DNA of 64,000 bases, taken from NCBI GenBank assembly GCA_023426125.1, contig JAFABI010000086.1:1-64000 (forward strand), in the 5' to 3' direction. Numbering within the stretch: the first letter of the stretch is position 1; every line of letters begins with the position of its first letter. Made by a program: the position numbers and the translations under genes. The notes beneath the pieces were generated by a model. The model made no database searches. It saw only the letters and a program-made list of their open reading frames with translations, and was not told where the DNA came from. Source of the DNA: Bacillota bacterium (GTDB lineage: Bacteria; Bacillota; Clostridia; Acetivibrionales; DTU013). Positions 26,426 to 34,799 of the stretch are shown one piece after another.

Positions 26426-29400
26426 ATGTTAAGGAAACTGTTATCAATAGGTTTAATGGTATTAATACTTGTCAGTTCGGTAAATGTTACTATTTTTGCA
26501 AACCAGACATTTGACGAACCGTCGTCCATAACAGTTGAAAATTGGAATGTTACAGAAATTACAATGCATAGTTCCCAAAATTATGACAACCCGTTTTTAG
26601 ATGTTGAAGTTATTGGAACCTTTGTTGGCCCGAAGGGTGAAACTGTTGTACGTCAGGGATTTTGGAACGGAGATTCTGAGTGGAAAATTAGATTTGCACC
26701 GATCGGCGTTGGTAAATGGAAATACAGCATTACCAGCAATCAACCGTCAGACCCGGCTCTGAATAATATTTCAGGTGTTATTGAAAGTGTCCCCTATACC
26801 GGTGACTTGGAAATATATAAGAAGGGTTTTTTAAAATGCAGCGATGATAACAGATACCTTACATATGCAGATGGTTCCCCTTTTTTCTGGCTGGGAGATA
26901 CACACTGGTTTTTTGAAAATAAAGAAAAATGGGATAGCTCCAATAAAGAGGGGACAGACTCCCAATTTAAGTATATGGTTGACAAGAGAGTCGAGCAGGA
27001 ATTTACCGTTTATCAAAGTGTTATTTTTGGAGCACATGACAGCTATTGGAAAGAGGGTGAATATGGAACGCAAATCAATGCGGAATATTTCAGAGATTAT
27101 ATAGACCGTAAAATGGAATATATAGCACAGGCCGGCTTGGTTCATGCATTTGGAGTGGGCTTTAGTTCAAATGTGGATAATTTTGTTGAGGGCGAGGTTA
27201 ATCTGGCAAAATATATTGTTGCACGTTATGGCGCCTATCCAATGGTGTATCTGACTGCCGGCGAGGGCGCAGGCGGAACGTCAGGCTATGAAAAGGAAGT
27301 GCGTTTAAAAAACTGGGGCGACGTAGGAAAAGAAATTAATCGGTGGGATTATTATAATCAACCTCAGACAGCTCATTACACAGCACTTTCTATAAGAGAA
27401 CAGACAGGAATGCCTCAGTATTATATTGGTGAAGGCTGGTTAGACTTTATTATGCTGCAGGGCGGGCACAAGTATGTTGCTCCTGAAAAGGAATATCAAT
27501 TTTATTATGATAATTTTGAGCTGCCGTTTTTAGAGGCTGAAGCAAATTATGAACTGATTAATGACGGATGGGCGACAGATGAGATTGTGAGGAGAACTGC
27601 TTACCGTTCAATCCAGGCGGGTGGATTTGGTTTTACCTATGGAGCCAACGGCATTTGGAACGCCATATGGGATGATAATGACACTGCCGACGAGTCGGGA
27701 TATGGCCACGAAAATTGGTATGATGCGATAGAATTGCCGGGTGCTGCTCAGATGACTCTTCTGAAACATTTCTATGAGTCAATACCATGGGAAACCCTTG
27801 TCCCGATTAAGTCAAGTGATGCGGTATGGAATGCCGGCTTAGAGGAATATAAAAAACCGGTTATAAAAGCTGATGAAAATTATAACTATATTACCGTGTG
27901 TTATCCACCTCAAACACCCTATTCCGGAGAAATATCCAATGTACCGGGTGCTGCCTATACTGTAAAGTGGTTTAATCCCCGGACAGGAAATTATACGCTT
28001 GCGGAAGATATAGCCTCGACGGAAAATAAATTACAGATACCTGCCATGCCAGATGATAATGATTGGATAATTTTACTCGAGAGAAAGGAAAAACATACCG
28101 GAACTCAGGAGAATGTAAGCCCGTCCACATTATTGCCTTATCGTGAGGTCACACAGAGTGACAAAAGCGTAATTATATATGATCTTGAGAATACCTGTGA
28201 ATTAAACAAACTTCAATTGGTATTCAACAGCAACAATGGATGGAATTACAAAATTGAGAGTTCAAATGACCAACAGGACTGGGCTGTAATGATTGACCAT
28301 TCCCGTGCAGGTATAAAATCCGGGCAGATTACGGAAAATCTCAGCGGCTCGGCAAGATATATTAAAATTACATTTACAGACAGTGAAAAGTCTGCCGTAG
28401 CAGCTTGCAGCATTTATGGAAAAGTCAATAAAGCTGCCCTGCTGCAATCCTCATATTATGTTGTTGATGTGTTTAATTTCATAATAAATGGCGTACCGGA
28501 CGGAATAAATTATACGGATTTTATGTCAAAATTAACTCCAAGCTTGAACGGGAAAATCGAAGTATTCGAAAGTGATAATGTGACGCCGGTCACAGCTGGA
28601 AATATTACGGAAGATATGGTTGTAAAAATAAAGGCTTCCGATGGAGAAGCTTCAAATAGTTTCATTGTTAAAACGGTTGAGAATTTAGGCGTAAACCTGG
28701 CATACAGGAAAAATGTTACGGTATCCTCGGTAGAAAACCCCTATTATTCGGCAATTGGGATAACTGACGGCAATAATGACACAATTAATTTTCATGGTTG
28801 GTCGGTAGATATTTTGCCCGGATGGGCTGAAATTGATTTCAATGAACAGACAACATTTAATAAAATTAAACTATATACAAAGAAAGACTATGAGCTTTCG
28901 GCATATACAGTTAAGTATCTGGACAGTAACGGAGAATGGGTTAACTGCTTTGATTCCGTAACCGGAAATTCACAGGCAATCCGGACACACTTTTTCGATC
29001 CTGTTACCAGTTCAAAATTAAGAGTGGAAGTGAATGCCGGAAGTACGGCACAGATGGGGATAGCACGGATTCAAGAACTGGAGGTATATAATCTTACGGG
29101 AATTCTGGTAAAAAGCATTCGCGTGAACGGAGAAAATGGCAGTGACAATATTGATGTGGCCGGTGGTTCCCTGCAGATGGCAGCGGATGTATTGCCGGCT
29201 GATGCCAATAATTCGGCTGTGAGCTGGAAGGTAGTAAACGCAGCCGATGATTCACCGACAAAATCAGCCACTATCAGCAAAAAAGGGTTATTGACTGCAG
29301 TTTCAAATGGGAGAGTAAAGGTAACAGCAAAAGCAAAAGATGGTTCGGAAATCATGGGAGAAAAGATCATTACTATTACAAACCAGGATGAAAGCAATGC

Positions 29401-30220
29401 ATCTGTCCTTGTTTCTCAAGGCAAAAGCTGCTCTGCGTCGACAGAACTCACCGGTGCAAGTGCAAGCTGCGCCTTTGACGGAATTGAGACAAACAACTGG
29501 ATTGCGGATGGTGCAAGCTTCCCGCAATGGCTTTGTGTGGATCTGGGGGAGGAATATGATTTAGTGCAGGTAGAGCAGATATTTGCTGAACAGGATGAGT
29601 ACAAATATATTGTTGAAGGTTCTGTGACCGGAAATGACGGTGAGTGGGAAGTGCTTGTTGATAAATCCGCATATAACGGTGTATCTGAAAAGACATTCTG
29701 TTATGACGTATACGGAAAAGCCCGTTATGTAAGGCTGACCATTCTTGGCGCACGCCAGCAGTGGGCAAGCAGCAAGGAATTCAGCGTATATGCCAGACCT
29801 AAGCCAAAGCCGGAACCGATTTCTCAGGGAAAACCTGCAACGGCCTCGTCATATCATGATGCAGCTGTTGCGCAGCGCGCGGTTGATGGCGATATGGAAA
29901 CCGATTGGATTTGCCGGTATAGTGAACAACTATTTCCACAGTGGCTTTTAATTGACCTGGAGGGTCTGTATGATATTGTTGAGATAAATCAAATCTTCTG
30001 TGTGGAGGACCAGTGGAAATATATCATAGAAGGTTCAACCGACGGGCAAACCTGGAGCACGATGGCGGATAATTCCATGAATACGGGATATATCACTGAT
30101 ATTACTCACACAGTAAATCAACGGGCCCGTTATGTGAGGCTGACGATAACAGGGGCAAAGGAGTCCTGGCCAAATTGGCCTAACAGCAAAGAATTCCTAA
30201 TCTATGGAAAACCCGTGTAA
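26426..30220 (+). CDS. Secreted DUF5060-DUF4038 (apiosidase-like) protein with discoidin modules
   Basis: This 1264-residue protein begins with a signal peptide (MLRKLLSIGLMVLILVSSV). It continues with a DUF5060 beta-domain (about 30-115), a DUF4038 catalytic barrel (about 135-480; DGSPFFWLGDTHWFF, YYIGEGW) and a putative collagen-binding-like domain to about 560. Three or four F5/8 type C (discoidin) domains and one BIG2-type Ig-like domain (about 910-1000) follow. The last two discoidin domains are clear tandem homologues. DUF4038 includes GH140 apiosidases of rhamnogalacturonan-II; activity here is inferred. No LPXTG or SLH anchor was seen. I chose ATG 26426 after AAAAGGAG over the upstream in-frame start at 26363. 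Confidence 0.82.
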   Translation: MLRKLLSIGLMVLILVSSVNVTIFANQTFDEPSSITVENWNVTEITMHSSQNYDNPFLDVEVIGTFVGPKGETVVRQGFWNGDSEWKIRFAPIGVGKWKYSITSNQPSDPALNNISGVIESVPYTGDLEIYKKGFLKCSDDNRYLTYADGSPFFWLGDTHWFFENKEKWDSSNKEGTDSQFKYMVDKRVEQEFTVYQSVIFGAHDSYWKEGEYGTQINAEYFRDYIDRKMEYIAQAGLVHAFGVGFSSNVDNFVEGEVNLAKYIVARYGAYPMVYLTAGEGAGGTSGYEKEVRLKNWGDVGKEINRWDYYNQPQTAHYTALSIREQTGMPQYYIGEGWLDFIMLQGGHKYVAPEKEYQFYYDNFELPFLEAEANYELINDGWATDEIVRRTAYRSIQAGGFGFTYGANGIWNAIWDDNDTADESGYGHENWYDAIELPGAAQMTLLKHFYESIPWETLVPIKSSDAVWNAGLEEYKKPVIKADENYNYITVCYPPQTPYSGEISNVPGAAYTVKWFNPRTGNYTLAEDIASTENKLQIPAMPDDNDWIILLERKEKHTGTQENVSPSTLLPYREVTQSDKSVIIYDLENTCELNKLQLVFNSNNGWNYKIESSNDQQDWAVMIDHSRAGIKSGQITENLSGSARYIKITFTDSEKSAVAACSIYGKVNKAALLQSSYYVVDVFNFIINGVPDGINYTDFMSKLTPSLNGKIEVFESDNVTPVTAGNITEDMVVKIKASDGEASNSFIVKTVENLGVNLAYRKNVTVSSVENPYYSAIGITDGNNDTINFHGWSVDILPGWAEIDFNEQTTFNKIKLYTKKDYELSAYTVKYLDSNGEWVNCFDSVTGNSQAIRTHFFDPVTSSKLRVEVNAGSTAQMGIARIQELEVYNLTGILVKSIRVNGENGSDNIDVAGGSLQMAADVLPADANNSAVSWKVVNAADDSPTKSATISKKGLLTAVSNGRVKVTAKAKDGSEIMGEKIITITNQDESNASVLVSQGKSCSASTELTGASASCAFDGIETNNWIADGASFPQWLCVDLGEEYDLVQVEQIFAEQDEYKYIVEGSVTGNDGEWEVLVDKSAYNGVSEKTFCYDVYGKARYVRLTILGARQQWASSKEFSVYARPKPKPEPISQGKPATASSYHDAAVAQRAVDGDMETDWICRYSEQLFPQWLLIDLEGLYDIVEINQIFCVEDQWKYIIEGSTDGQTWSTMADNSMNTGYITDITHTVNQRARYVRLTITGAKESWPNWPNSKEFLIYGKPV

Positions 30221-30235
30221 GATAGGAGCGGTTGC

Positions 30236-31333
30236 ATGGACAGTAAATTTATCGTGCAGAGAGGATGTCTGTATAACACAATCGAGGCATTAAAGAAAAA
30301 GAAAATCACAATAGGGTTTTTAGGGGGCTCCATTACTGAAGCAAAGGATTATCAACGATGGAGCGAAAATGTGGTCAACTGGTTTGTCAGCACATTCCCT
30401 GATACGGCAGTTGATGTGGAAAATGCGGCAATTGGCGGAACCGGTTCGGATTCTGCTGTGTTCCGTGTTGAGCGGGATATTATAAACCGGGGCTGTGCTT
30501 TAGTGTTTTTAGAATATGCAGTTAATGATGAAGATAAGCCTGCAGAAATTAGAAAACGGGCCAGGGAAGGACTACTTAGAAAGCTTTTGAAGAGTGGACA
30601 TACAGATGTGATTATTACATATTCCTTTAATCAGAATATGTATACGTACTTAATAAAAGGAGAGCTTCCTGAGACAATAGCAGAATTCGAGCTTCTGGCA
30701 GAACATTACATGATATCTTCCGTATTTATGGGGAGCTATGCACTGAACGAGCTTAAAAGCGGTAAGCTGAGATGGGAGGAGTGGCTGCCGGACGGACTGC
30801 ATCCACAGCATATGGGAAGCTATATTTATTCCTTGCCGGTTGCAGAGTTGCTGGAAAGTGAGCTTATAAAGCCGGAGAATACAAAGAAGATGCTTTGTGG
30901 AAAGCAGTTGCCAAAGGCAATGGACGAAGACAATTGGGAAAAGGCAGCTGTGCTGCCATTTGAGGAAGTGCAGCGCATTGGAAGGTGGCGGTTGTACAGA
31001 GCTTCGGCTTTACCTTTTGTAGACAGGATTCTCAGAACCGCAGCAATAGGCTCCCGGCTCTCATTTGAATTTGAGGGAAAGGGTTTTTGTATGACATTTG
31101 ATTTTGGATGGTTTTCTTCTGAGTACAAGTATAGAATAGATGGCTGTGAATGGCTTGACAGTAACAGAAAAAGACCTGAATGGATATCCGGAGGAGGCTG
31201 GTTAAGAACAGATATTGTTGCATATGATTTAAAATATGGCCGGCATAGTGTTGAAGTAGAGGTTACCCATGGCAATGGGGATTTATGTAAAGGGTCAAAT
31301 TTTGAACTATGCGGTATAGGCATTGTGAAGTAA
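30236..31333 (+). CDS. SGNH/GDSL-family hydrolase (esterase-like)
   Basis: This 365-residue protein has SGNH-hydrolase motifs: GFLGGSITEA with nucleophile Ser32, AAIGGTGSD carrying the oxyanion glycine, LEYAVND with Asn, and DGLHPQH with Asp186 and His189. A C-terminal beta-domain (about 235-360) follows. Such proteins remove acetyl or other acyl groups from carbohydrates. There is no signal peptide. It is the last gene of the locus B operon, 16 bases after the DUF4038 gene and before a strong terminator. Confidence 0.87.
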   Translation: MDSKFIVQRGCLYNTIEALKKKKITIGFLGGSITEAKDYQRWSENVVNWFVSTFPDTAVDVENAAIGGTGSDSAVFRVERDIINRGCALVFLEYAVNDEDKPAEIRKRAREGLLRKLLKSGHTDVIITYSFNQNMYTYLIKGELPETIAEFELLAEHYMISSVFMGSYALNELKSGKLRWEEWLPDGLHPQHMGSYIYSLPVAELLESELIKPENTKKMLCGKQLPKAMDEDNWEKAAVLPFEEVQRIGRWRLYRASALPFVDRILRTAAIGSRLSFEFEGKGFCMTFDFGWFSSEYKYRIDGCEWLDSNRKRPEWISGGGWLRTDIVAYDLKYGRHSVEVEVTHGNGDLCKGSNFELCGIGIVK

Positions 31334-31382
31334 AGATAATCCATAAATCGATAATTAAAGAATATGGGATTGATGGATACCA

Positions 31383-31410
31383 AAAAGAAGCCGTACAGGC
31401 TTCTTTTTTC
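31383..31410 (+). terminator. Rho-independent terminator of the locus B operon
   Basis: GAAGCC / GGCTTC with flanking A and T extension forms a 9-bp stem around GTACA, followed by TTTTTTC. It lies 50 bases after the SGNH gene stop. Confidence 0.85.
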
Positions 31411-31521
31411 TATGTATTTCTATCTGCTAAAAGCTATGTACCAACATATTCATGACACCGGTGGCAACAGGAACCTATGTATAATATCTAATGGATCATA
31501 ATATTTTATAAAGAATATTAC

Positions 31522-31550
31522 TTGACAAACAATATTATACATTGTATAGT
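31522..31550 (+). promoter_or_regulatory. Promoter of the SDR operon
   Basis: TTGACA (31522-31527), a 17-base spacer and TATAGT (31545-31550) form a near-consensus promoter. The palindrome at 31531-31553 covers the spacer and the -10 box, so bound repressor would block polymerase. Confidence 0.75.
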
Positions 31551-31553
31551 ATT
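31531..31553. promoter_or_regulatory. Likely PadR operator in the SDR promoter
   Basis: AATATTATAC-ATT-GTATAGTATT is a 10-3-10 inverted repeat with one mismatch. Its centre is 20 bases from the first base of the -35 box, exactly as for the palindrome in front of the padR-like gene at 34430. Both share TATAGTA half-sites. Confidence 0.6.
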
Positions 31554-31620
31554 AATCAGAAAGCAAATACTACTTTAGACTTTTAAAATAGGGATTGAAA
31601 TGAAGGAGAGGTATAGATAT

Positions 31621-32424
31621 ATGAAATCGCTTGTTTGTATCACCGGGGCAGCCGGTGGATTGGGAAAGGCTTTTGCAGTGGAGTGTGCCAGCCGCGGCTG
31701 GGATCTTTTCATCACCGACCTGTCGGAAGATGCCCTGTCCACACTGGCTGCAGCACTTACAACCACTTATGGGGTCAATGTTTTTTACCGTACCTGCGAA
31801 TTGACGGATTACAGATCCAGGACGGAACTTTTTGAGCATATGCAAAATCAAGGCATGCGCTTTCAGACACTGATCAACATTGCAGGACTGGATTATGAAG
31901 GTCCCTTTGCCGAAAGGACCCGGGAACAGATCCGCACCGTCCTCCGGCTGAACATTGAAGCAAACCTTGAGATGACCTATGCTGTCCTGAAGCTCCGCGA
32001 CAGGGAACAGACCTTCAGGATTATCAATGTTGCAAGCCTGGCGGCCTATTACCCTATGCCTGTCAAAGCCATGTATGCCGCATCCAAGCGCTTCCTGCTG
32101 GATTTTTCCATGGCCCTCCGGGAGGAGCTTCGTCCCCTCGGCGGTACGGTTACTGCCCTTTGTCCGGCAGGAATGCCCACAAATCCCGGATGTATCCGCG
32201 CCATCGACGCCCAGGGGTTCGCAGGCAGAATCACTACAAAGAATGTGGGGTATGTAGCCGCAAAGACGATTGACAGCGCACTCAAGGGGCGTGCAGTCTA
32301 TATCCCCGGCAGGCTGAATCGGGCGCTCAGGTTCCTTGGAGGTCTTGTTCCTCCTACCGTTGTCGCCCGTCTTATCGGCAGCCGGTGGAGCGATGCACAG
32401 AAGAAAAAGCCTGCGCTGGCTTAA
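31621..32424 (+). CDS. Short-chain dehydrogenase/reductase (SDR)
   Basis: This 267-residue classical SDR has the cofactor loop TGAAGGLGKA (TGxxxGxG) near residue 8, NIAG (NxAG) near 87, catalytic Ser in INVASLAAYYP and the YAASK active site (YxxxK) near 155. It reduces or oxidises an unknown carbonyl/alcohol with NAD(P). The C-terminal extension LNRALRFLGGLVPPTVVARL could be membrane-associated, as in some lipid-acting SDRs. ATG 31621 follows GGAGAGG; an upstream in-frame ATG at 31600 overlaps it. It is the first gene under the 31522 promoter. Confidence 0.9.
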   Translation: MKSLVCITGAAGGLGKAFAVECASRGWDLFITDLSEDALSTLAAALTTTYGVNVFYRTCELTDYRSRTELFEHMQNQGMRFQTLINIAGLDYEGPFAERTREQIRTVLRLNIEANLEMTYAVLKLRDREQTFRIINVASLAAYYPMPVKAMYAASKRFLLDFSMALREELRPLGGTVTALCPAGMPTNPGCIRAIDAQGFAGRITTKNVGYVAAKTIDSALKGRAVYIPGRLNRALRFLGGLVPPTVVARLIGSRWSDAQKKKPALA

Positions 32425-32509
32425 AGTCCCCGGAGTTTATCCCGTGAAACCGAGTACGGCTTCACGTGAGTTGGCTATCATATAGGATGAAAAAGGAATC
32501 TAATATACT

Positions 32510-32585
32510 GGGGGCGGCCATTGGACGTCCGGTATTTGTTACCATAGATTACATTTATGCGCACGCGCAATGCGCGCCCCTACAC
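32510..32585. repeat. Dispersed palindromic repeat family, copy A
   Basis: This 76-bp element reads GGGGGCGGCCATTGGACGTC, a variable middle containing AGATTACATTT, then ACGCGCAATGCGCGCCCCTA. The reverse complement of 53987-54066 matches it along its length. Each end is itself a small palindrome (GGCCATTGG, GCGCAATGCGC). It separates the two SDR genes. Confidence 0.8.
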
Positions 32586-32665
32586 AATCGCCCTGCTCCA
32601 CTTTTGCCAGCTTATCTGGTAGTAATTGCATGTGGAGCTATGCAAAGAAATGGAGGTTAATTGTT

Positions 32666-33589
32666 GTGAACAATCAAAATTTATTGAATAAAACCGTCGT
32701 AATCACAGGCGCTACTGCCGGGATCGGCCTGGCAGCCGCTGCCAGGCTTGCCGGGCAGGGTGCCTGGGTCATCGGCGTGGGCCGGGAGCAGTCCCGCTGC
32801 CGGCAGGCAGAGGAGTCCATCAAGGCGGGTTGTCCCAATGCCCGGATATCCTTCCTCATCGCCGATCTTTCCTCTCTTAACAGTGTACGTGCACTGGCTG
32901 CACAAATTAAAGTGAAACTGGCCGCGGAGGGGATCGGGCACCTGGACGTCCTGGTGAATAACGCCGGCACCGTATCGAGCTGGTATATGGCTACTGCGGA
33001 CGGGTTTGAGCTGCAGTTTGCCGTCAACCACCTCGCCCCTTTTCTTCTGACCCATGAGCTGCTGCCCCTTCTTGAAGCCGCTCCCGAAGGGCGGGTCATC
33101 TGTTTAAGCTCCGGCTCGCATTACAGAACGAAGATCAACTGGGATGATATCATGCTGAGGAAGCACTATAACGTCCTTATGGCCTATAAGCAGACCAAGC
33201 TGGCCAATGTCCTCTTCTGCACCGAGTTCAACCGGAGGATGGCTTCTTCGTCCGGAGTCCGTGCATTTGCTGTCGATCCTGGGCTGGTCAACACCGAGAT
33301 CGGCTTGAAAGGGACCACGGGAATCACCCGCTGGATATGGAAAAAACGCAGCAGCGGAGGAACATCGCCGGAAGTCCCCGCGGATTCCGTTGCCTACCTT
33401 GCAGGGGAACCGTCGGTGCATGGCTCCGGCGAGGTTTACTGGAAAGACTGCAAACCTGTGGCGCCCAGCAGCTATTCCCAGCAGGAGGATGCAGCCCGGC
33501 GGTTGTGGAAGCTTTCCGAAAAAATGTGCGGAATTGCATCTTCTTCCGGTGGAGTATGTTCTCCTGCATCGTGCAGGACGAAGGAATAG
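32666..33589 (+). CDS. Short-chain dehydrogenase/reductase (retinol-dehydrogenase-like SDR)
   Basis: This 307-residue SDR has TGATAGIGLA (TGxxxGIG) near 14, VNNAG (NNAG), CLSSGSH with catalytic Ser and a late YKQTKLAN (YxxxK). The long insert before the active site and the FAVDPGLVNTEI segment resemble retinol-dehydrogenase/WWOX-like SDRs. I use GTG 32666, nine bases after GGAGG. The longer frame back to 32570 runs into the dispersed repeat and has no ribosome site. It is probably cotranscribed with the neighbouring SDR and membrane-protein genes. Confidence 0.88.
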   Translation: MNNQNLLNKTVVITGATAGIGLAAAARLAGQGAWVIGVGREQSRCRQAEESIKAGCPNARISFLIADLSSLNSVRALAAQIKVKLAAEGIGHLDVLVNNAGTVSSWYMATADGFELQFAVNHLAPFLLTHELLPLLEAAPEGRVICLSSGSHYRTKINWDDIMLRKHYNVLMAYKQTKLANVLFCTEFNRRMASSSGVRAFAVDPGLVNTEIGLKGTTGITRWIWKKRSSGGTSPEVPADSVAYLAGEPSVHGSGEVYWKDCKPVAPSSYSQQEDAARRLWKLSEKMCGIASSSGGVCSPASCRTKE

Positions 33590-33607
33590 AAAGGTCGGGT
33601 GATAAAT

Positions 33608-34405
33608 ATGTCCGGTGTGTTATTGGCCCTCTTCGGCACCACCCTCTTTTCAACGGGAGTCATTCTCCAGAAAAAGGGCGCCGGCTGGATGGCCTGGAAA
33701 GATAAAATCAACGCGAGGTTTATTTCCACTTTTTTTCTGTGGTTGATCGGCATGCTGCTGTCTTATGCCATCTCCGCCATTCCCATGGGGATGGCCTCGG
33801 GCAGCCTTCCACCCCATGTCGTTTCGGCAGTGACCGGATGGAGCATCGTGGTGATCGTGTTCCTCTCCAATTTCTTTCTCAAGGAAAAGCTGCATGCCTC
33901 CGATGCGGTGTATTCCGTGCTGATCGTTTTGTGTATCCTGCTGTTGGGGCGGTTTGAAGGAACGCCGCAGGCATTGTCGATGAATATGGGCTATCTTTAT
34001 ACTTTGCTTTTTGCTCCCTTTGTGCTGCTCATCCCCGTATTCTTCCGTTTCACCGGACTGAAGCAGAAAGTGATCCTGCTTTCGGTATTTTCAGGCTTTT
34101 TGGGCGGGCTGACACTGGTTTTCATGAACATTCTGGTGAAGGAAAGCGGAGGTTCCCTCTCAGGGATCGTAAGCTCTGTGAATCTTTACATTTATTTTGC
34201 GGCAGGCATTGTTTCGGTAGCGGCAAAGCAGGTGGCTTACAGGCTTGGAGATGTGATTCTCATCACTCCGCTGCAGACCTCCTTCTCCATGATCTATCCC
34301 CTGATTTGCTCCTACCTGCTTTATCATGCGAGCATTGCGCCGGTGCAGATCCTTCTGGTGCTGCTCATCGTATTGTGCTGCTGGGGGATCCAGAAAAAAC
34401 GGTGA
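33608..34405 (+). CDS. Multispanning membrane protein, DMT/NIPA-like
   Basis: This protein of about 265 residues has eight or nine hydrophobic helices and few charged loops. The N-terminal GTTLFSTGVILQKKGA and paired helices resemble drug/metabolite (EamA) or NIPA-type transporters. The substrate is unknown. A GTG at 33599 or ATG at 33608 could start it; I prefer ATG 33608. It follows the second SDR by 18 bases and precedes the padR-like gene, and may export or import a compound handled by the two SDRs. Confidence 0.7.
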   Translation: MSGVLLALFGTTLFSTGVILQKKGAGWMAWKDKINARFISTFFLWLIGMLLSYAISAIPMGMASGSLPPHVVSAVTGWSIVVIVFLSNFFLKEKLHASDAVYSVLIVLCILLLGRFEGTPQALSMNMGYLYTLLFAPFVLLIPVFFRFTGLKQKVILLSVFSGFLGGLTLVFMNILVKESGGSLSGIVSSVNLYIYFAAGIVSVAAKQVAYRLGDVILITPLQTSFSMIYPLICSYLLYHASIAPVQILLVLLIVLCCWGIQKKR

Positions 34406-34429
34406 TGTGTGGTCAGGCTTGAAAAATAA

Positions 34430-34448
34430 TACTATATAATATATAGTA
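34430..34448. promoter_or_regulatory. Likely PadR autoregulatory operator and promoter
   Basis: TACTATATA-A-TATATAGTA is a perfect 9-1-9 palindrome. It overlaps a promoter formed by TTGAAA (34419-34424), a 17-base spacer and TATAGT (34442-34447). Its centre is 20 bases from the first base of the -35 box, the same geometry as at 31531-31553. Confidence 0.65.
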
Positions 34449-34481
34449 ACTGTGTATGTAATACTATTGGAGGTAATACCA

Positions 34482-34799
34482 GTGGATGCCCAAATGAAAA
34501 AGGGGCTGTTGGATGCTTGTGTATTGTTCATATTGAAAAAGGAAGACACCTACGGGTATAAGCTCACCCAGGAAATCACCAGCCTTCTGGAGACCTCGGA
34601 GTCGGCGTTATATCCCGTGCTCCGAAGGCTGGAAAGCCAGGGGCTGCTGGAGACTTATTCGGCAGAGCACTCGGGGCGTCTTCGAAAATATTACCGGATT
34701 ACGGCAGGCGGCATTACCCGTTTGAATGAGTATATATCGGAATTACAAGAGTTGAAGAAGGTTTTAGACTTTATCATAGGTGGTGGAAGCAATGGATGA
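34482..34799 (+). CDS. PadR-family transcriptional repressor
   Basis: This 105-residue protein is a short PadR regulator: KKGLLDACVLFILKKEDTYG, then ALYPVLRRLESQGLLE (recognition helix and wing) and KYYRITAGG. PadR proteins bind palindromes as dimers and release them on binding a small molecule. GTG 34482 has GGAGG eight bases upstream. It overlaps the next gene by 8 bases. PadR followed by DUF1700/DUF4097 proteins is a common Firmicutes pair linked to envelope or stress response. It probably controls both its own and the SDR promoter. Confidence 0.92.
   Translation: MDAQMKKGLLDACVLFILKKEDTYGYKLTQEITSLLETSESALYPVLRRLESQGLLETYSAEHSGRLRKYYRITAGGITRLNEYISELQELKKVLDFIIGGGSNG

Noticed and set aside
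32049..33421. GC-rich overlapping frames on both strands across the two SDR genes
   Set aside because: High third-position G+C opens shadow frames; only the SDR frames carry cofactor and active-site motifs.
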